From assembly GCA_021399435.1 (NCBI GenBank), contig JAJTUP010000090.1, positions 62,001-126,000 of the forward strand: a DNA stretch of 64,000 nucleotides. Reading direction: 5' to 3'. Below are positions 51,241 through 61,884 of the stretch, piece by piece (position 1 is the stretch's first letter; each line of letters starts with the position of its first letter). The notes beneath the pieces are model-generated. The model was not told the DNA's origin and made no database searches. It worked only from the letters and a program-made list of their open reading frames with translations. Position numbers and translations under genes: made by a program. This stretch comes from Diaporthe sp. PMI_573 (taxonomy: Eukaryota; Ascomycota; Sordariomycetes; Diaporthales; Diaporthaceae).

Positions 51241-53055
51241 ATGTCGCCTCAACCTGGTCCTCGACTGGGCCTCAGGGCTAATCAAGGTTTGACAACGGGT
51301 CATAGGCGTAGTCCGAGAAATCAAGCCCGCGCGACAAGAATCGGCCCCGATAGATCCAGTCCTCAAGTGAGCCCAAATGCCACTGATCGCGGGAGTGCTA
51401 CGCGATTAGATTCACGGACCGCGGGGAACCACGATTATAGCAGCGACATCATCTCTCGTTCCAAAGAAGATGACGGTGGTGAAGTTACGTGTCATGAAGG
51501 CGACATGATCTCCGTGAGCTCACGGCCACGGCAAGTCCCAAGCCGCACGCCTAGCCCTCGTCCCTGCGTCAACGATACCTTGGGGCAAGAGCAGCCTTCC
51601 GCTTCTCAACGATCTTACTTTGGGATAGAGCGAGCAGTCGATGCAGACCGTAATAGTCCATCAATCCAAGTACGACATTTGAAGACGCAAGGTCCATCTG
51701 CGAGCCGGTCAACATCTTTGCAAGTCTCGCCATCTGAGTCGACATCAACGACGCCATCCACGTCGCCTGCTCCTGCTGGTGATGAACACTTCTTGCGACA
51801 GCAAAGACCCCAGAAGCGTTGCGTACCAGTGGAGGCCGACAGGGCTAAGCGGCAGCGCCTCGAAGCCCTACCGAACTTGGTCGATTTAACCTACGATGAG
51901 TTGGGCCCACAGGGTGCAGAGAATGGCACGGCAATCAAACCGTTACCTTTTCGGCCAGAGGATCTCGCACGTTTCACCAGCAATTCTGATATTGGCCAAT
52001 GGCTTAACGACGAGATAATCAACACTCTATTCGAGCGAATTGTTGGATTGAGAGAGAATTTAAGGACTGCGTCTAGCGGCCTTTGGCTTGTGGAAGGAAA
52101 ACCCCTTCCATGCGAGCCGTCCACGGTTTTCATTCTTCCAGTCAACAAAGACAAACACTGGATTTTGTTGTCCATCGACGTGGAGCAGCGTGTCTCCAGC
52201 TTGTTCGACTCTCTTGCCGGCCAAGATACGGACAGTTGGGACAAGAAGTGCGAGCAATTATCATCCCGCTTTATCAGCAATCGGTTGCCCGAGCCATTCA
52301 ATGATAGGAAAGGGTGGCGCACTACAAGACCTATCTGCAACCCGCAACAGTCTAACTCCGCCGATTGCGGCCTGTACATTATAATGGTCGGTGTTTTCCT
52401 GGCTCTTGGGCTGAAAATCCCTGCGGCGTTGGACAATCGATTCCTTCGGGCATTCGTCCACAGTCTATGCACGAACATCAACTTCGTCGCTGCTCAAGAC
52501 GAAGATGCCTCTAACGACAAATTGGACTCACAGCATCATACCAGCTTGCCATTCGTGGATGCTCTTCCGCCTCAATGCTTGCCGGAGTATCAGAACGAGG
52601 TCCCGGGTGTCCCAGGTGTCCCGGGCCCTATCACGCTTGAAATCATCGCCCAAGTGCGAGAAACTGCAAATTTATACGTCGATACTCAACTCTCCGCATT
52701 AAGCCATCTGCGAACGGCTGTAGACCCATTCCGTATGGTCACAGAGGCCATTGCCGAGACAGAGCAGACAATGCCGAAGAGACTGGAGGAACTTAAAAGG
52801 GAGGAGAGTGCACTTCAAAACATAAGAAAAACTGCCAATGATCTGCGGGCTGTCAAGAAGCAAAACGAGTTTAAGAGCAAGGCGAACGTGTTCCTAGCAG
52901 AAATACGTCGAGAGAAGCAAAGGGTTAAATATGTTATGCAGCTGCAACGTGCTGCCGTGGTGTCTAACGCGCTAGATGTGGCAAGGCGTCTGGACACAAC
53001 GTACAACCAGTACTTGCAACATCATACTGTGCATGAGCGCTGTTCGATAATATAG
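51241..53055 (+). CDS. Ulp1-type (C48) cysteine protease domain protein
   Basis: The frame is open from ATG 51208, but ATG 51241 (CATCATGTCG) is equally plausible; numbering here is from 51208 (615 aa). The N-terminal about 230 residues are Ser/Arg/Pro-rich and disordered. The protease domain follows from LARFTSNSDIGQWLNDEIIN. The catalytic triad can be placed: His317 (NKDKHWILLSID), Asp334 (SLFDSLAG) and Cys387 (QQSNSADCGLYI), with the oxyanion Gln a few residues before. This is the fold of SUMO/NEDD8-deconjugating enzymes. The C-terminal 120 residues are a basic coiled coil (ETEQTMPKRLEELKREESAL onward), and the last four residues are CSII, a possible CaaX prenylation site. Ulp1-like genes are often multiplied in fungal accessory DNA. 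The frame is intact. Confidence 0.85.
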   Translation: MSPQPGPRLGLRANQGLTTGHRRSPRNQARATRIGPDRSSPQVSPNATDRGSATRLDSRTAGNHDYSSDIISRSKEDDGGEVTCHEGDMISVSSRPRQVPSRTPSPRPCVNDTLGQEQPSASQRSYFGIERAVDADRNSPSIQVRHLKTQGPSASRSTSLQVSPSESTSTTPSTSPAPAGDEHFLRQQRPQKRCVPVEADRAKRQRLEALPNLVDLTYDELGPQGAENGTAIKPLPFRPEDLARFTSNSDIGQWLNDEIINTLFERIVGLRENLRTASSGLWLVEGKPLPCEPSTVFILPVNKDKHWILLSIDVEQRVSSLFDSLAGQDTDSWDKKCEQLSSRFISNRLPEPFNDRKGWRTTRPICNPQQSNSADCGLYIIMVGVFLALGLKIPAALDNRFLRAFVHSLCTNINFVAAQDEDASNDKLDSQHHTSLPFVDALPPQCLPEYQNEVPGVPGVPGPITLEIIAQVRETANLYVDTQLSALSHLRTAVDPFRMVTEAIAETEQTMPKRLEELKREESALQNIRKTANDLRAVKKQNEFKSKANVFLAEIRREKQRVKYVMQLQRAAVVSNALDVARRLDTTYNQYLQHHTVHERCSII

Positions 53056-53694
53056 TTCCTTGGCAGCTTCACTGCGATGAAGACATCATTGATAACCTCG
53101 GATGCGTTTATCAAACGTGGCATTTTATATAGTTCGGGCCAAAAAAAAAGTCGGAAAGTGCTTCGGGGTGAAAACCTACGCAGAAGAGCATATCTCAGAC
53201 CAGACAGAGCCCAGTGTTGACACCTGTCACACACGCTCCCTGGAGCGAACCGGTGGGTTACACATACCACAGAGGTATATATATAAAGCTACATGATGGC
53301 TGCTGATGGTAGTCGCAGCTTCAGCCTGACTTTTTTTTTTGTTTTTTTTTTTGTTGTGATTTTGGCGTTCACCAGGAAAAATCTGTAGCATTAGAGGAGC
53401 TAGGCTCACATCTGCATCCTTCCTATTATGCATTGAACATTCTCACTAAAATAATGTTTAAAGGCTACCTGCTGAAGATATCTAACAACACATCTAGCTC
53501 ATGCGATGTTGCATAGTGAGGGTGATTAGTCAGTCCTTCGCCAAAGTTTGAGGCAAAGGTACCACTCGGTACTCTTTCTCGTATTTTATTAAACTTGCAA
53601 TATACTAACCCAATCGCATCTTGCAAGTGCTTTGCAAGCTGTTTAACACAATACCCGATTAGAATTCTATCGAGTTTACAATAAACACGGAACC
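53056..53694. other. Intergenic, no supported gene
   Basis: Holds a long T tract (about 53331-53352, interrupted by G) and AT-rich DNA. Nothing is recognised as coding. Confidence 0.5.
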
Positions 53695-53898
53695 TGTTGA
53701 ATGGCCTTTGCCATATGGCGATAGTACGTACGTACGTAGGGGTCTGTTGGTTGGTTCTGATTGTATTGCTTGCTTAGGGAAACGGGTGTACTATCGTACG
53801 AAGGGGAAGAGGCCACTCTTCCCCAGCCGGGCCCCCGGCTGACTAAGCACACCCAACCTATCGAACTACGTGCGATCCAACCAGGTGCTATTCCAACA
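53695..53898 (-). repeat. 3' LTR of Copia copy 2
   Basis: 204 bp, TGTTG...CAACA in the element's orientation, identical to the 5' LTR of the same copy at all but about one position (TTGCTTGCTTAG versus TTGCTTTCTTAG). Confidence 0.93.
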
Positions 53899-53947
53899 CA
53901 GACTCTCTTTTCTTTTTGAGATCGCACGCCCTGAAAACCATGACTTT

Positions 53948-54022
53948 GAGCAAGTTGAATTGCTCGTACGATAGCTCTTTTCCAGAGCTATCTTTTGCAA
54001 CCAAGGTCAGGTTGAACTGACC
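53948..54022 (-). promoter_or_regulatory. 3' untranslated hairpin chain, Copia copy 2
   Basis: The three hairpins described for copy 1 are conserved here in complement (GAGCAA/TTGCTC, GATAGCTCT/AGAGCTATC, GGTCAG/CTGACC), with the CGTACGA word between the first two. Confidence 0.55.
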
Positions 54023-54339
54023 AGTTTTGACCAAGTTCGGTGTAAGTGACGTACGGTACACCAGGAAAACCGTTTGGCCCCCGGGTATCACGACGACACT
54101 TTTCTCCCCCTTTTCTTCCTCCTTTTCGCACGGCAACAACTTCTCAAGCAGCAGACAAAGGAAACTTTCTTGCAGCACTTTCAGCAGCATTTTCCTTTGC
54201 CGTCAGTGATTCATTCGTACGGGTGAGCACTTGCCCAGCCGTAAAGGGAAGATACGGCGACAGCGCACACTCGCACGCTGTCCCGGCGAATGTTTAAACA
54301 CCCTTCCTCTCCCTTTCTTCCCTCGACTTCTTTCTTCCT

Positions 54340-57300
54340 TCATCGCACGGTAGCTTCCTTTGCTTCGTGCGGTTCCTTTTTGTCCAGCCTATCCACAAAC
54401 GCTTCGATTCGAATTCTGAGCGTATTTGTAGATATGAGGCGTTCCAGGGCCTGGTTGGGGGTCTTCTTCGTACAGGCATCTGCCGGGTTGTCTTTGCCAT
54501 CGATCCATCGTACCTCTGAGATCTCTTTCTTTTCGTACGACTCTCGGAGGGACATGATATCTATCATCAGTCTCTTCTCATCTGTAGTTCCTAGCTTGAC
54601 TAGGCGTTCGTACAGAGATCGTGAGTCTGAGCAGATCACCAGTGGGACTCGTGGTATGTTCAAAGAGTCTAGTATCCGGTTGAGCGTCGTACTAAGGGCA
54701 ATCCCACTATCAAAGCCCGTAGTCATGCCATAGAGTTCACTAGCCAGAACGCTTCGTGTAACTCTTTTACACTTCGTAGAGCTCCAGTGGATGATAATGC
54801 CCTGGATCTCAAAGTCATTCTCCGTACGACCTGTTTCCGTAGCCAGCACGATGATGAACCCTAGCTGTGAGCTTAGGTCCTTGTTGTTTGCAAAAGATCC
54901 ATCTGTGAAGATGTACAGTTTTGCTCGTGCGAGGTCAAGTGGCACATATGTTAGACCCCTGGATGGGTTCCTCATTTGCCACTCTATTCGCGCGTTCAGA
55001 GCCTCGATGTCTTTTTCCTCTGGCTCTTTGACTTGTGCTGCTGCTGATAGGTCGTACGAAGCCTCGGGTTGGCAGATGGAAGCAATGTATGCTCCCCTTG
55101 CCCTTTGGGCTATGTACTGTTGAGGTGCGTCTTCCGCACGAGGGTCAACCAGGCTGAGTTGACTCGCCTGTCCCTTTTGTACGAAGGTGATGTTCTCCCC
55201 TTCGAGACTAATTCTGCCTCCGTTGAACTCAATTGGTTGTTCTGGGGTCAGAATAGTCTTGGGCTTCGCACGGAAGTTCTTCTTCCTCAACTCCTCCTCC
55301 TCCTTGTGCGAGAAGGGCTCAGTTGCAAAAGTAAAGGTATCGTCTGTTTGCATACCTGTGATAGCAAAGTTCTCTGGGCCATCTGTGGTATATAGCAAAC
55401 ATGGGTCGTACGTAGAGATCTTCATCCCTAGAGCCTCCGTGTGGTGCGAATGATATGTTTTGAACCAGTAGAGCCCTGATTCCGCAAGCCCGTACAATGG
55501 CTTCGATATCAAGAGGACTGTTCCTTCGGGGTACCTCTCCTCAAGCTCTGCAGGTAATCGTGCGATGATTGTCCTAGTCAACCTGTCCTCAGATTGAGTA
55601 TAGGCTTGAGTGATGTCCCTGAGTTCCCCTTGTGCCCCAAAATTTCGTACGAGGGTAGGGCCCAAGGCAAAGATTAGCCTCTGGCTCATCCTCTGAATAG
55701 TTGGGGCCTGGGTGAGGATAGCTTGCTTTTCCTCATCCCCATAGCCTTGTACGACCAGCCTGGATTTCTCTATAGGCTTGGTAGACTTGTTCTTGATCTC
55801 TCGTACCATTCGCGTCTTGTATACTCGAAGCCCTTTGTGAATTCCCTCTGGTTTGTATCGTACGAAGGAAAACACATTTTCATTTGCAAGGGCATTCAGT
55901 TCCAGAGCATCTGATTCCTCAAAGGGACCTCCTGGCACATTGATAACGTTATCCGCACGGAGTTTGAGGGCTAACTCGAAGTTATCCTTCTCCTTCTGGG
56001 TCAAGAATACTTGGAAGTATCGTGCGGTTGTTTTCCGAGGTCGTCCTCGCCTCCTTGGCTGCTCTGGCTCTGGTCGCACGACGATCTCGTCTTGGACCTC
56101 ATCAGGCTGTGTCTCCGCACGATGATATGCCTTAGCTTGGGTAGCTCGAAAGGTAGCAGGTCCATTGACTGTTTCGATAGTCAAATTGTGCTCATCTTTG
56201 GCCTTGAGTTCGTGCGGTCCAGTCCATCCCTTGTTTTCTCTCCAAATCATCACTTCGGCGCCTAATGGTAGGGAGAGAACTTCGTGTAGATCTGGGCCGT
56301 TTCTTGTGTTGATCGCGCGGTTGATCTCTACCTCTGCGCGAATCTTTCGGAGCATCTTCATGGCCTTCTGAATTGCTTCCGCACGAAGTGTGATTTCCGG
56401 CGATGGTGGTGAGTCTTGGTTGATTCGGGGGTATGCCCCGAAAACAAGAAGGGTTGGTACGATACCATTTGGGCCAGCGGTATCGTTGAGAGCCTTGATT
56501 GCCATCTGGAGTATCGTCTCCTTGTCTGTAATATGGCCGATTTCTTGAGTAAGAATATCGTACGCCCTCCGAAGAGGAGCGTGTAGTCTCTCCACTTTCC
56601 CAACTGCCCAATGTGCCTCAACCGGCATCTCTTCGCACGATATGCCCAGGATCTTGGCACTACTTCTGAATTCCTCAGAAGCAAAGTTTGTTCCTGGGTC
56701 GTGCGAGATATGGTCTGGGGGTCCGAGGTAGGTATATATCCAGCACCGGCATAGGGCATTCCAAGTATCTCGTGCGGAGAGAGACCTTAGAAATGTAGCG
56801 GCTTGGAAGCTCGTTTCTGAGTCTACAACATGAAGAACATTGTCATCCCCTAATCGCACGACGTCAACTACTATTTGATAGTTGAAGTGGTTCTCATCTT
56901 TGATAGAGAATTTGAATCGTCTTGGGGCTTGGTCGTGCGATTGGCAGTGGTGACAGAACTTCTGAATAGACTCAAGGGCACTCTGTTCCACATCTTCGTG
57001 CCCAGCGTTCCTCAGCAGTTTGTATAGCCTTTCCGCACGAGGGTGTCCAAAGCGCCTATGTAGGCGCCTTAGCTCTGCCTCTGTAAAGAAAGCTCCTGCT
57101 TCCGTACGGCTGGTGTTGAAGAATGGGTGTCCCCATTTCCGAATCACGGGAATCTTAACACCATCCTCTCGCACGATGACATTCTCAACATTGTTAAAAT
57201 ATGCCTTCAGCTTGTCGGCATCGTGCAATGATAGCAGGAAAGGAGTAGGCGTATCTAGAATGTGATAGGTGATTTCGCCTAGTTGGTTTTTCTTCTGGAT

Positions 57301-59478
57301 AGTTCCTATGGAGGAGACTGTTTCGTGCGGGCCGAATTTGACGTTGGCATCTCCTGGGGTCCATGAGATCTTCGCGCGAGGGTTCTCGCGCAAATATGCA
57401 AGTACTTGGGCCTTGCCAACTGTCGAGACTTTTGCAGCTCCGGTATCCCACAGTTCCCCCTGATACTTCGTACTATAGGGATTGTGTAGCACGAATTGGG
57501 TTGCCTCTGTGTTCTTTGGGGCTGTGTATATGTCTTCTCCGGTCGTACGGTGGAAGAAAGCAGCATCGAGGAGGTAACTAGAGGAGCCCTCGGTTGCCTG
57601 GCCCTCAGAGTCCTCCTCGTCCGAGCTCTCTGCCATGCTCCGCACTTGGTTCTCACCTTCGTACTTAAGAAGAAAGCTCTCAAAGCCTTTCTCACCTAAG
57701 TCGTACGGAGGTTCCTCCCCCATAACCTGACAGGCTTGGAGGTATTGGTCTCTCGTACGCTTCCTCTCAGCCTCTGGATGGTTTGTAGACCAACAGCCTT
57801 CCTTCTTGCACACAAAGCACCTCTTGTTTTTGAAGGTGCGGCTTCTGAAGGGCTGTCTGGAAGAAGATCCTGCACGATAGGGAATGGTTGCCTGTCCCTG
57901 ATAGTTCACAGGCCTCCCTTTTCCGTACGATATCCTCTGGCGGTCTTTGAAAGGTGCTCTGTACCGCCTGTCCACAAAGTTGATTACAGGGGCTGCTTCG
58001 TGCGCAAACTGGCGAGCAGTTATCTTCCTATCTTGGGCTACCTGGATAGCTCCTCGAAGGTCTGAAAAGAGACCTTCGCACGTAGGTTTCTGCTGCATGA
58101 TTGCCAGTTCGAATTCCGGCACTCCTCGGCATGCTCGAACTACAGCCGTGCGAAGGGGAATCTCCCCTTGGTACCCCTGTCCCAGGGCCCTTTGTACGAG
58201 TTGTAATCGATCTAGGAGCATTTCCAGTACCTCCACTTGTTTCTTTTCGGGGTTCTCTTGTTTGAGTTGTACGAAAGAAAGCGTAGTCCAGTCTGCCCAG
58301 TAATGGTTGTGGTTGGTGGTGGTGTTGAAGTGCATATCCATGAGGGCATATACTTCGTCCCAACGCCTCTCTGGGCCAATATGCTCTAGCCAAAAGTCGT
58401 ACGCACGGTCTTCTAGGATAATAGGGAAGACAGCGTGATATTGATCCTCTCGTACGCCGGTGTGGCGACATGTTGCGATGAATGCTCGAGTCTTATCGTA
58501 TAGCAAATCGTACGGCTTCCCAGTATAGTTTCGCTTCTTGTTCCAATGCTTTGAAAATTGTGAGCTTTGCTGTGGCTCAATTGGGCTATTGTAAACAATT
58601 CGTGTTTGGGGAAGGTCGTACCCATTGCTCCGAGCAGGTATAGGTCGCGTTATGTCTTCCGTGCGAGGTAGTTGTGGGTATGCTTCCACCTCGTGCGAAA
58701 ACCGTGCTCCCGGGGGTGCTTGTCGTACAGCCTGTGAATCCACCGTTTGTGGCCTCGGCATATATCCTGGCTCTTGACTTCCATTATATACGCTTCGTGC
58801 GGGTGGGCTTCTGTACTCGGCTGGTGCTGGGGGACTCTGGTGTGTCTCTACCGTAGGCTGAATGTTCTCAGAATATACGCCTTGCGGTTCTGTTCGCGCG
58901 AGGGACTCTTGGGCAACACGGTCACCTGGTTCTTCCCCAGCGAGAGGGTCTCGGGTTTGTATCGGAACAGGAGTTCGTTCCTGGAACCGTACGGGTCGTT
59001 TCCCCTTGCTAGCCCGTGCCTGGGCCTCCCGAGCTTCCTCTTCTTCGATTTCCTCTAGGGTCTTCTCTACCAGGCGGCGTATTCGTTCTCCATATCTTCG
59101 TGCGGGTGGGACTTCGATTCCCTTGTTTGTAAGGGCCTCAATCAGCTCCTTTAGGAACAGACGATCCACTGTGTTGTATTGGACCTCGGTCCATCCCTCA
59201 AAGTCCTCGCACAAAGATATTTGGAGATTTCTTCTAGATATTCCCATTGTTCTTATTTCCCATGTAAGCCGTGCGATGTATGTGTTCAGCTCGGCTTCCG
59301 TGGGAGCGTTGTGAGGGTCAATTGGGTTAAACCATATCTCGAGGTTCGTACGGCTCCGCCATACTGACATCGGGATAGTGCTTTCCCCTCGAACTTCTTC
59401 GTATGTCAGCTGGTGATGGATTTGGCTATTGCTCGCCTCAGTCTGGGACTGTTCTTCCGGAGTTGTCGGGTTTGACAT
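54340..59478 (-). CDS. Copia Gag-Pol polyprotein, copy 2
   Basis: 1,712 codons, exactly the length of copy 1, with ATG 59478 (CACCATGTC) as start. Protease DTGA, zinc knuckle (CX2CX4CX4H), integrase D-D-35-E, reverse transcriptase QTDD and RNase H motifs are all retained. By eye about 37 residues differ from copy 1; roughly half are between residues 485 and 640 (for example YEAAPGI versus HEAAPVI, and SNERGFQ versus LGEKGFE), while the long reverse-transcriptase stretch from about 1,130 to 1,340 is identical. Unlike copy 1, the frame does not continue upstream of the ATG, because the leader has one more TA unit. It appears competent for transposition. Confidence 0.95.
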   Translation of the reverse strand: MSNPTTPEEQSQTEASNSQIHHQLTYEEVRGESTIPMSVWRSRTNLEIWFNPIDPHNAPTEAELNTYIARLTWEIRTMGISRRNLQISLCEDFEGWTEVQYNTVDRLFLKELIEALTNKGIEVPPARRYGERIRRLVEKTLEEIEEEEAREAQARASKGKRPVRFQERTPVPIQTRDPLAGEEPGDRVAQESLARTEPQGVYSENIQPTVETHQSPPAPAEYRSPPARSVYNGSQEPGYMPRPQTVDSQAVRQAPPGARFSHEVEAYPQLPRTEDITRPIPARSNGYDLPQTRIVYNSPIEPQQSSQFSKHWNKKRNYTGKPYDLLYDKTRAFIATCRHTGVREDQYHAVFPIILEDRAYDFWLEHIGPERRWDEVYALMDMHFNTTTNHNHYWADWTTLSFVQLKQENPEKKQVEVLEMLLDRLQLVQRALGQGYQGEIPLRTAVVRACRGVPEFELAIMQQKPTCEGLFSDLRGAIQVAQDRKITARQFAHEAAPVINFVDRRYRAPFKDRQRISYGKGRPVNYQGQATIPYRAGSSSRQPFRSRTFKNKRCFVCKKEGCWSTNHPEAERKRTRDQYLQACQVMGEEPPYDLGEKGFESFLLKYEGENQVRSMAESSDEEDSEGQATEGSSSYLLDAAFFHRTTGEDIYTAPKNTEATQFVLHNPYSTKYQGELWDTGAAKVSTVGKAQVLAYLRENPRAKISWTPGDANVKFGPHETVSSIGTIQKKNQLGEITYHILDTPTPFLLSLHDADKLKAYFNNVENVIVREDGVKIPVIRKWGHPFFNTSRTEAGAFFTEAELRRLHRRFGHPRAERLYKLLRNAGHEDVEQSALESIQKFCHHCQSHDQAPRRFKFSIKDENHFNYQIVVDVVRLGDDNVLHVVDSETSFQAATFLRSLSARDTWNALCRCWIYTYLGPPDHISHDPGTNFASEEFRSSAKILGISCEEMPVEAHWAVGKVERLHAPLRRAYDILTQEIGHITDKETILQMAIKALNDTAGPNGIVPTLLVFGAYPRINQDSPPSPEITLRAEAIQKAMKMLRKIRAEVEINRAINTRNGPDLHEVLSLPLGAEVMIWRENKGWTGPHELKAKDEHNLTIETVNGPATFRATQAKAYHRAETQPDEVQDEIVVRPEPEQPRRRGRPRKTTARYFQVFLTQKEKDNFELALKLRADNVINVPGGPFEESDALELNALANENVFSFVRYKPEGIHKGLRVYKTRMVREIKNKSTKPIEKSRLVVQGYGDEEKQAILTQAPTIQRMSQRLIFALGPTLVRNFGAQGELRDITQAYTQSEDRLTRTIIARLPAELEERYPEGTVLLISKPLYGLAESGLYWFKTYHSHHTEALGMKISTYDPCLLYTTDGPENFAITGMQTDDTFTFATEPFSHKEEEELRKKNFRAKPKTILTPEQPIEFNGGRISLEGENITFVQKGQASQLSLVDPRAEDAPQQYIAQRARGAYIASICQPEASYDLSAAAQVKEPEEKDIEALNARIEWQMRNPSRGLTYVPLDLARAKLYIFTDGSFANNKDLSSQLGFIIVLATETGRTENDFEIQGIIIHWSSTKCKRVTRSVLASELYGMTTGFDSGIALSTTLNRILDSLNIPRVPLVICSDSRSLYERLVKLGTTDEKRLMIDIMSLRESYEKKEISEVRWIDGKDNPADACTKKTPNQALERLISTNTLRIRIEAFVDRLDKKEPHEAKEATVR

Positions 59479-59604
59479 GGTGGTGGTCTTCGCGTCGTAT
59501 CGTGCGAATCGAGTTGTTGATATATATATAGACTATGTCGTCTCGTATAGTCTGGGGTTGTATAGTTGTGCAATGGCGCACACCTTGCTACTCTTTCTCG
59601 TACG

Positions 59605-59740
59605 ATCTCAGCCTTCACAATAGTGAAGACCTTCTCAAGCAAAAGAATTGAGTAGTTTAGTCGTCTAGAAGTGCTTCTTTCTCGTACGATCTCAGCTTCT
59701 ACCGTAGTAGACGCCTTCTCAAGCAAAAGAAAGAAGTACT
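59605..59740 (-). promoter_or_regulatory. Leader repeats with co-varying hairpins, Copia copy 2
   Basis: Complement of the copy-1 arrangement: hairpins at 59611-59630 and 59695-59714, each next to a TCGTACGA word. Both stems are unchanged between copies. Confidence 0.55.
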
Positions 59741-59880
59741 CCTGGGATTTAGCACAAGCGCACGATTCCCGACTCTCCCGAGGCAGCACTGCTGCAATCT
59801 CCTCAGGCTAGTCGTCTTTGTGCGAGCCTCGTCTCTTCACTCTTGCCAATCTGTGAATTGCCAAGCAATCCACTGATCAG

Positions 59881-60084
59881 TGTTGAATGGCCTTTGCCAT
59901 ATGGCGATAGTACGTACGTACGTAGGGGTCTGTTGGTTGGTTCTGATTGTATTGCTTTCTTAGGGAAACGGGTGTACTATCGTACGAAGGGGAAGAGGCC
60001 ACTCTTCCCCAGCCGGGCCCCCGGCTGACTAAGCACACCCAACCTATCGAACTACGTGCGATCCAACCAGGTGCTATTCCAACA
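59881..60084 (-). repeat. 5' LTR of Copia copy 2
   Basis: 204 bp with the tandem hairpins and TACGTACGTACG segment described for copy 1. It is followed (in element orientation) by CTGATCAGTGGATTGC, where the primer-binding site should lie. I could not match this to the initiator tRNA. Confidence 0.93.
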
Positions 60085-60878
60085 GTATGAATCATACCGG
60101 GCCGCTTGCCTGAAAACTTAATAACGAAATTACATGGTCTATGTGACGGCAGCCACGGTAGGCAAGCCCTCTGGCCGTCACAAGGACCCTAACCCTTAGC
60201 CCCACAGTCGCGTCAAGACTTCGCGAGCCAGGGACCGCCAGAGCTTCGCTCTCCCCTTTCTTTTCCTCTCCTCAGCTTAGAATATTCGTTGATAGCGCCA
60301 ATAGACCCAGCTCCCATGCTGCATCTCGTGCTGGCCGTGACAGTCTATATACTGTAGTAATGCTGTGCAGTACTGTGAAGAAGCATGCGACGTATTGTTC
60401 GTGTTGTGTTTGCAGATTTCCCTATCAGAAATCTACCCCTAAATACTTTTGTCAAATATACATACCGCTATAAGGATATCGCTCAAGAAGAGCGGTCCAA
60501 GGCGGACCGCCCCTCGAAGGGATCACGTAATCTAGTGCCGGGACAAAACCAGCCCCTTGAAGCGGGAACTGGAGCCTAGGCGAAGTCAGACAGAACACAA
60601 GACACACACAGTGAACAACCAATCCACAAGTTCCTAAGATCACGTCCTATCATCAACAGGACCGTAGAATCTGACAACTTTTAGTATTTCTATAGTACAG
60701 TACTGTACAGTAGTCCTTCCGCTTTCTTTAAACCCAAATTAAGAATTAAAATTCTCTTAATCGGTCTTCAATCTACACTACCTTAGCACAATTCAATTTA
60801 AAGAAGGTTCCTGGTATCAGTTATGAATGATCTTTGTGCATTCCACTGACTATAAATGCTTGAACGTTTGCGCTATGA
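60085..60878. other. Intergenic, no supported gene
   Basis: No gene recognised. CCCTAACCCTTAG at about 60188 is only two telomere-like units and is not a telomeric array. Confidence 0.45.
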
Positions 60879-61884
60879 ATGTTCTTTCCCGGCTATGCGC
60901 AACATCCAACTATTATAATGGCATTTGTTGAGGATATCAACCCTGTCTCTAAAAGTGGCAGCTCTAATGCAGATAGCACACGAGCTAGTAGTCCTAATCA
61001 GTCGTTTGCTGCATCCAGGCTTGGTTGCATAACCGAACAGAGTGAAGATAGAATGTTATCTTACATTCCTCCCACTCGGTACGTTTCTTGCGGTGGTGGG
61101 GCGGGGGGTGCCTTAGATCCCGAGGGCAAAACAATGGCGGAGAAGCTGACAGCGCATGACAGACCATGTTTAACAGGCTCTCTTGTAACGCAGAATAGTC
61201 GAGGATTCTTTGAAGACAACTATGAAACTATATTCCGTTCGTGGGTTTCTTTATTAAAAGAGACAACGTTGCCATACAATACGACCTCCTCAGACAAACA
61301 TGTAATTAATGCTTTCAGAGTAATCAACAATGTCTTTGAAAACCCAAATACTCCACCTCTACTCTTACGACTTGCCTATATTCGATTCAGCAACATGATC
61401 AAAACCCTTCAAGTAATTGCTCACAACGATAGGAAATGCGAACGAATCAACACCGCCGTTGGGCATCGAAATGCCAGCATTGCTGTTGACATATGTCTTG
61501 ATAGCCAACAGACACTCGGACGCAAGGGAATCCTTCGCAGGATGAGGCATGCGAAGCGATGGGCTTGTCTTATAGGCTTATCGCCACTGGCTCTAGCAAT
61601 ATGCTTGGAAGAAGCTGAAGGAATGATGTACGTGAATCGTGGCCTATGTGGCAAAGATGTACTGACGCTTAAAAAGTAAGGATCACTCCATATTGAACGA
61701 CAAATTGAGCTGCATATCGTGCAAGGCTTTACAGGCCTGCCCTCATGAGGTAGCGACAGCATCTAAGTATCTCGAGCACATGGGCAAGCGAGCAGCTGCT
61801 GAAAGCTTTGATGAATTTCAGATGAACAGTATCCTGCAAAAAGTGAAATCAGTTCTGGCCGAGGCGTCCGTATGTCACGAATAA
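60879..61884 (+). CDS. Hypothetical protein, probably two exons
   Basis: The main frame 60879-61679 (266 aa; an internal ATG at 60918, MAFVEDINPV, is a better start) has a Ser/Asn-rich N-terminus and then a helical, protein-like region (NYETIFRSWVSLLKETTLPY, NAFRVINNVFENPNTPPLLL, ILRRMRHAKRWACLIGLSPL). A second frame to 61884 (ACPHEVATASKYLEHMGKRA, FDEFQMNSILQKVKSVLAEA) probably belongs to the same gene through an intron ending TTTACAG near 61733. A donor at GTACTG (about 61660) would keep the frame, whereas the better-looking GTAAGG at 61677 would not. No known domain. Confidence 0.45.

Larger units (their letters stand above)
53695..60084 (-). mobile_element. Full-length Ty1/Copia LTR retrotransposon, copy 2 (inverted)
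   Basis: The element is 6,390 bp and nearly identical to copy 1, on the opposite strand. Its two 204-bp LTRs differ at about one base, so this insertion is more recent than copy 1. Flanking 5-mers are GAACC and GTATG, so again no target-site duplication is visible. The gag-pol frame is intact. Most amino-acid differences from copy 1 fall in one block around the zinc knuckle (about residues 485-640). Confidence 0.95.

Noticed and set aside
25299..53694. Inversion of the segment between the two Copia copies
   Set aside because: Swapping the inner flanks does not restore matching 5-bp duplications for either copy, so the sequence gives no support.
18900..60090. Starship-type giant transposon carrying these genes
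   Set aside because: No DUF3435 tyrosine-recombinase captain gene or other Starship hallmark was recognised in the window.
60186..60200. Telomere-like CCCTAACCCTTAG
   Set aside because: Only two imperfect units; not an array, and normal interspersed DNA continues on both sides.
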